A stretch of 8,824 nucleotides of DNA from Pelotomaculum sp. GTDB taxonomy: Bacteria > Bacillota > Desulfotomaculia > Desulfotomaculales > Pelotomaculaceae. The translations under genes were made by a program, and so were the position numbers. Shown here in pieces: positions 6,449-8,824 of this stretch. The first letter of the stretch is position 1. Each line of letters begins with the position of its first letter. The stretch is taken from NCBI GenBank assembly GCA_003489345.1, contig DNIT01000048.1, positions 14,090 through 22,913 on the forward strand, written 5' to 3'. The notes under the pieces were generated by a model. The model saw only the letters and a list, made by a program, of their open reading frames with translations. It did not search any database and was not told the DNA's origin.

Positions 6449-7246
6449 TTAGGTTTGTCGCTGTCTTACGGCCTCATAGAGAAGAATCGCGGCGGAAATT
6501 GCCACATTCAGGGATTCGGCGCGGCCCGGCATCGGGATGCGAGCCAACTCGGACGCTCTGCCCAGTACGGTCTCGCCGGCTCCAGCCGCTTCTCCCCCGA
6601 CAGCCAATGCGCAGGGCACTCTCAGGTCGCATTCATAGACAGCTGTAGCCGCCCTGGGTTCACCGGCTACAGTTTTTATCCCTCGCTCTTCGAGATAATC
6701 CATGACCGCTTCTGCCGCGCAGCCCTGGATCACCGGCAGGTGGAAAATCGACCCCATCGTTGCCCGCAGTGTCTTGGGGTTGTAGATATCTGCAGTGCCT
6801 TTCAGCAAAATGACCCCGTCTGTTCCCGCGGCGTCCGCCGACCTGATGATGGCGCCGAGGTTGCCCGGGTCACGGACCCCGTCCACCAGCACCAGCAGGG
6901 CGGGTTGACCGGTATCGGCCAGTTCCTCCAGAGAATTGCTCCGTTGTCGAACCACCGCCAGGATTCCCTGGGGTGTCTCGGTACATGCCAACTCCTTGAA
7001 CAGCGGCTCTTCCACCTCCAGCATGGCGATCCTCCGGTTGGAGGCACTGCGGAGGAGTTTCTGGCCCCGCCCTTCCCCTGTGATTTTTTGGGAGTAAACC
7101 AGCATTTCCACAGGCCAGGTAGAATGAAGGGCTTCTTCAACAAAGCGAATGCCTTCTACCAGAAACTTGCCCTCCTGGTCCCGGAAGCGCCGGTCTCCCA
7201 GCCGTCGCAGGTATTTGACATGCGGATTGTTTTTGCCCGGCACCAT
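6449..7246 (-). CDS. rlmP: SPOUT (TrmH/SpoU family) 23S rRNA 2'-O-ribose methyltransferase, RlmP/YsgA-like
   Basis: This is a SpoU-type, S-adenosylmethionine-dependent RNA ribose methyltransferase of 265 residues. The N-terminal substrate-binding domain spans about 25-100 (FLVEGIRFVEEAL at 28-40). The three SPOUT motifs are present: motif 1 DGVRDPGNLGAIIRSADAAG (122-141), motif 2 LAVGGEAAG (214-222), and motif 3 IPMPGRAESLNVAISAAILL (237-256). The Asn and Arg of motif 1 and GRAESLN of motif 3 are intact, so it should be active. B. subtilis YsgA (RlmP, which methylates a guanosine in the 23S A-loop) is encoded beside pheST, which is the reason for choosing that name over a generic TrmH. Target specificity is inferred from context only. 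The ATG at 7246 has AAGGTGGG just upstream, and an in-frame TGA lies eight codons before it. It is 176 bp past rplT with no clear promoter. Confidence 0.85.
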   Translation of the reverse strand: MVPGKNNPHVKYLRRLGDRRFRDQEGKFLVEGIRFVEEALHSTWPVEMLVYSQKITGEGRGQKLLRSASNRRIAMLEVEEPLFKELACTETPQGILAVVRQRSNSLEELADTGQPALLVLVDGVRDPGNLGAIIRSADAAGTDGVILLKGTADIYNPKTLRATMGSIFHLPVIQGCAAEAVMDYLEERGIKTVAGEPRAATAVYECDLRVPCALAVGGEAAGAGETVLGRASELARIPMPGRAESLNVAISAAILLYEAVRQRQT

Positions 7247-7320
7247 CCCGACCCACCTTCTCCTTCATCTCTGAAATACACCCGGAGCGCTTCAACCCTG
7301 TCAGCCGCGGGTAAAGAATA

Positions 7321-7342
7321 GGCATGGTAATGATACCATGCC
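7321..7342 (-). terminator. Hairpin between rplT and the methyltransferase, possible terminator
   Basis: A perfect 9-bp stem (7321-7329 with 7334-7342) has a four-base loop. On the minus strand it is followed by TATTCTTTACC, a broken U tract, so termination would be partial. It lies about 80 bp past the rplT stop. Confidence 0.45.
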
Positions 7343-7346
7343 GGGA

Positions 7347-7385
7347 CTTGCTGGTAAGGTTGTCTGAATAAGCAAGAGCAACCTT
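7347..7385 (-). other. Two mutually exclusive stems downstream of rplT
   Basis: AAGGTTG (7385-7379) can pair with CAACCTT (7362-7356). Alternatively CTTGCT (7376-7371) can pair with AGCAAG (7352-7347). The stems interlock, so only one (or a pseudoknot) can form. No known RNA family was recognised. The rest of the 176-bp gap holds only the methyltransferase ribosome-binding site. Confidence 0.3.
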
Positions 7386-7422
7386 GCACGAAATACAGTT
7401 TATGGCAAAAACTTTAATCTGC

Positions 7423-7776
7423 TTATAATTTTGCCTTGGCTATATCCACCAGCTGCCCGAAAGCCTGGGCATCATTGGTGGCCATATCAGAAAGCATCTT
7501 GCGGTTGATATCGACACCGGCCAGTTTCAGGCCGTTCATAAGGCGGCTGTAGGAAATGCCGTTCATCCTGGCAGCGGCGTTGATCCTGGCTATCCATAAC
7601 TTGCGAAAGTCGCGTTTTTTCACCCTGCGATCGCGGTAAGCGTAAACCAGCGACTTCATCACCTGCTGGTTGGCTACGCGGTAAAGCTTGCTTTTGGCGC
7701 CCCGGTAGCCCTTGGCCAACTTAAGTATTTTTCTATGCCTATTACGTGAAACCACACTGCTTTTAGCCCGTGGCAT
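7423..7776 (-). CDS. rplT: 50S ribosomal protein L20
   Basis: L20 binds 23S rRNA early in 50S assembly and, in Bacillota, also represses its own operon by binding the leader RNA. The 117 residues give a standard full-length protein. A very basic N-terminal extension (RNRHRKILKLAKGYRGAKSK, 12-31) is followed by the conserved globular part with YAYRDRRVKKRDFRKLWIAR (45-64), INAAARMNGISYSRL (65-79) and LAGVDINRKMLSDMA (84-98). The ATG at 7776 follows a GGGGGA site. It is the last gene of the infC-rpmI-rplT operon, 33 bp after rpmI. Hairpins lie downstream. Confidence 0.98.
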   Translation of the reverse strand: MPRAKSSVVSRNRHRKILKLAKGYRGAKSKLYRVANQQVMKSLVYAYRDRRVKKRDFRKLWIARINAAARMNGISYSRLMNGLKLAGVDINRKMLSDMATNDAQAFGQLVDIAKAKL

Positions 7777-7809
7777 CTTACATTCCCCCAGTCTAAAAAC
7801 GTTATGAAT

Positions 7810-8001
7810 TTAAGGAATCAACTTTTTCAGGCGGTTCATATCAGCCGCGCTTACAATTGTTGATTTACGCAAGCCTCGTTTCCTCTTGGAGCTCTTTTTA
7901 CCGAGAATATGGCTATGAAAAGAATGGGAACCTTTTAGCAACCCGGTGGCTGTCTTTTTAAAACGCTTCGCAGCACCGCGGTGAGTCTTCATTTTAGGCA
8001 T
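7810..8001 (-). CDS. rpmI: 50S ribosomal protein L35
   Basis: L35 is a small, strongly basic 50S subunit protein. The 63-residue sequence begins with the classic MPKMKTHRGAAKRFKKT and ends with the typical RKSTIVSAADMNRLKKLIP (45-63). Normal length is 63-66 residues. The ATG is preceded by AGGGAG at about eight bases and lies 15 bp after the infC stop. It is tightly packed between infC and rplT and shares their promoter and leader control. Confidence 0.98.
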   Translation of the reverse strand: MPKMKTHRGAAKRFKKTATGLLKGSHSFHSHILGKKSSKRKRGLRKSTIVSAADMNRLKKLIP

Positions 8002-8016
8002 TGCTGCATCTCCCTT

Positions 8017-8532
8017 CTAGTTTTCTTGCTTTGGCGCCAGGATCATAATCATGTTTTTCCCTTCCAACTTGGGCACTCTTTCAATGTTGCTCAGCTCTTT
8101 TAAATCTTCGGCCAGTCTTTTCAGCAACTGCTGTCCGATTTGGGTATGAACGATCTCGCGCCCGCGAAAGATAACGGTCGCCTTTACTTTATCGCCGTCC
8201 TTTAAGAACCGGAGCGCGTTTTTGGCTTTGACCTCAAAATCGTGGTCTTCAATATTGGGGCGCATCTTGATTTCCTTGACGCTGATTATTTTTTGTTTCT
8301 TCCTGGCCTCTTTCTCACGCTTGCTCTGTTCATACTTATATTTACCGAAATCCATAATACGGCAAACAGGAGGTTTGGCGGCGGGGGCAATTTCAACCAG
8401 GTCCTGCTGCTTCTCTTCTGCGAGGCGCAAGGCATCCCTCCCGGACATGATCCCGAGCTGGTTTCCTTCGCTGTCTACAACCCTGACTTCCCTCGCCCTG
8501 ATCTCCTCGTTGATTCGGAAATCCTTTGTAAT
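8017..8532 (-). CDS. infC: Translation initiation factor IF-3 (AUU start)
   Basis: IF3 keeps 30S subunits free and checks the start codon and initiator tRNA. The best start is ATT at 8532. It lies seven bases after GGAGGTGA and gives MTKDFRINEEIRAREVRVVD, which aligns with the B. subtilis N-terminus. The longer frame from TTG 8562 would translate through the ribosome-binding site and add ten unrelated residues. The 171-residue product has the N-domain (1 to about 70) with signature KPPVCRIMDFGKYKYEQ (53-69), a lysine-rich linker helix (EKEARKKQK), and the C-domain (about 82-171) ending APKQEN. AUU is the classic start of infC genes and allows IF3 to limit its own translation. It is the first gene of the operon, behind an L20-type leader. 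Confidence 0.96.
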   Translation of the reverse strand: MTKDFRINEEIRAREVRVVDSEGNQLGIMSGRDALRLAEEKQQDLVEIAPAAKPPVCRIMDFGKYKYEQSKREKEARKKQKIISVKEIKMRPNIEDHDFEVKAKNALRFLKDGDKVKATVIFRGREIVHTQIGQQLLKRLAEDLKELSNIERVPKLEGKNMIMILAPKQEN

Positions 8533-8689
8533 AGCTGGTTCACCTCCATCAAAATTTACCAAATAAAAAAGCGGGCACGATCCACCCGCTTAAATATCTA
8601 AACTATTTAAAGAAACCTTATGGACTGCTAATACAAGCGTCGTAAGGTGAGAAACGGATGGCTTCTACTTTGTAAGTTTGCAATTGGAC
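8533..8689 (-). promoter_or_regulatory. L20-type autoregulatory leader of infC-rpmI-rplT
   Basis: The untranslated leader runs about 157 nt from the promoter at 8724-8696 to the ATT start. It contains TCTCACCTTACG (8653-8642), which I associate with infC leaders of Bacillota. ACCTTA (8648-8643) can pair with TAAGGT (8620-8615), and TTAAATA can pair with TATTTAA across about 8610-8590. An intrinsic terminator precedes the ribosome-binding site. In this class, L20 binding favours termination. I cannot fold it rigorously by eye. Confidence 0.75.
8565..8591 (-). terminator. Attenuator terminator upstream of infC
   Basis: AAGCGGG (8591-8585) pairs with CCCGCTT (8575-8569) around a nine-base loop and is followed by a run of T residues (8570-8565) then ATTT. 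It lies before the infC start, so it must be an attenuator within the leader and not the end of an upstream gene. Confidence 0.88.
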
Positions 8690-8695
8690 GAAAGT

Positions 8696-8724
8696 ATTAT
8701 AGCATACCCCACCTGATGCGTCAA
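8696..8724 (-). promoter_or_regulatory. Sigma-A-type promoter of infC-rpmI-rplT
   Basis: TTGACG (8724-8719) and TATAAT (8701-8696) are separated by 17 bp, with a TGC extended -10 element. Transcription should start near 8689. Near-consensus sequence fits a strongly expressed ribosomal operon. Confidence 0.9.
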
Positions 8725-8824
8725 GAAATTATCTTCAGTACTGCACGAGTCCTCAAATTAGTTTTTTATTACGTTTTCGCGGCGCCGCATGTCATTAAAA
8801 TGTGCGGGTGCGATTTTAATCGCA
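8725..8824 (-). other. Upstream edge of the window, no gene assigned
   Basis: On the minus strand one frame is open from the edge to TAA at 8760-8758 and another to an earlier TAA. Both are short and neither resembles the C-terminus of ThrS, a common upstream neighbour. Two short dyads are present, TGCGAT/ATCGCA at 8824-8809 and the palindrome GCGGCGCCGC at 8779-8788. They may belong to the 3' region of an upstream gene, but neither carries a direct U tract. Confidence 0.3.

Noticed and set aside
7156..7389. 77-codon minus-strand frame from GTG, partly protein-like (AWYHYHAYSLPAADRVEALRVY)
   Set aside because: It overlaps the first 90 bases of the well-supported methyltransferase in another frame, has no ribosome-binding site, and covers the interlocking stems. 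No family recognised.
8758..8823. Open minus-strand frame from the window edge, possible C-terminus of an upstream gene
   Set aside because: Only 21 codons with no resemblance to ThrS or any protein I know; another frame is open almost as far.

Overview
All recognisable genes lie on the minus strand, so transcription runs from high to low coordinates. Their order is infC-rpmI-rplT, an rlmP-type rRNA methyltransferase, a tiny YqzL-like gene, a phenylalanine T-box, pheS-pheT, zapA and polX. This is ordinary chromosomal housekeeping DNA of a Bacillota bacterium. Three things point there: the AUU-started infC behind an L20-type leader, the T-box riboswitch, and the pheST-zapA-polX neighbourhood. 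Fairly GC-rich coding sequence and the protein wording suggest a Clostridia-type anaerobe of the Desulfotomaculum/Pelotomaculum kind. That placement is an inference, not a demonstrated identity. No mobile element, CRISPR array, tRNA or rRNA gene was seen, and no plus-strand gene is credible.

Layout in transcription order. 8824-8725: no identifiable gene. 8724-8696: strong sigma-A-type promoter. 8689-8533: leader with an intrinsic terminator just before infC, fitting autogenous L20 control. 8532-7423: infC, rpmI and rplT (IF3, L35, L20). 7422-7247: hairpins. 7246-6449: SPOUT methyltransferase. 6385-6357: a second strong promoter. 6311-6219: a 30-residue YqzL-like gene. 6205-5923: a T-box with a UUC (Phe) specifier, a UGGU antiterminator bulge and a terminator. 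5852-2369: pheS (TTG start) and pheT (GTG start). 2345-2314: hairpin. 2190-1912: zapA. 1923-1823: two hairpins with identical arm cores. 1762-71: polX. 70-1: a ribosome-binding site and possibly the start of another gene.

The genes serve translation and cell maintenance. IF3, L35 and L20 act in initiation and 50S assembly. The methyltransferase is expected to modify 23S rRNA. PheST charges tRNA-Phe and is induced by uncharged tRNA-Phe through the T-box. ZapA supports the FtsZ ring, and PolX belongs to a DNA repair polymerase/PHP nuclease family.

I found no undescribed multi-gene system. The points most worth a second look are the YqzL-like gene placed between the pheST promoter and its T-box, the hairpin around that gene's start codon, and the PolX polymerase domain, which appears to have Glu in place of its third catalytic Asp and a shortened thumb.
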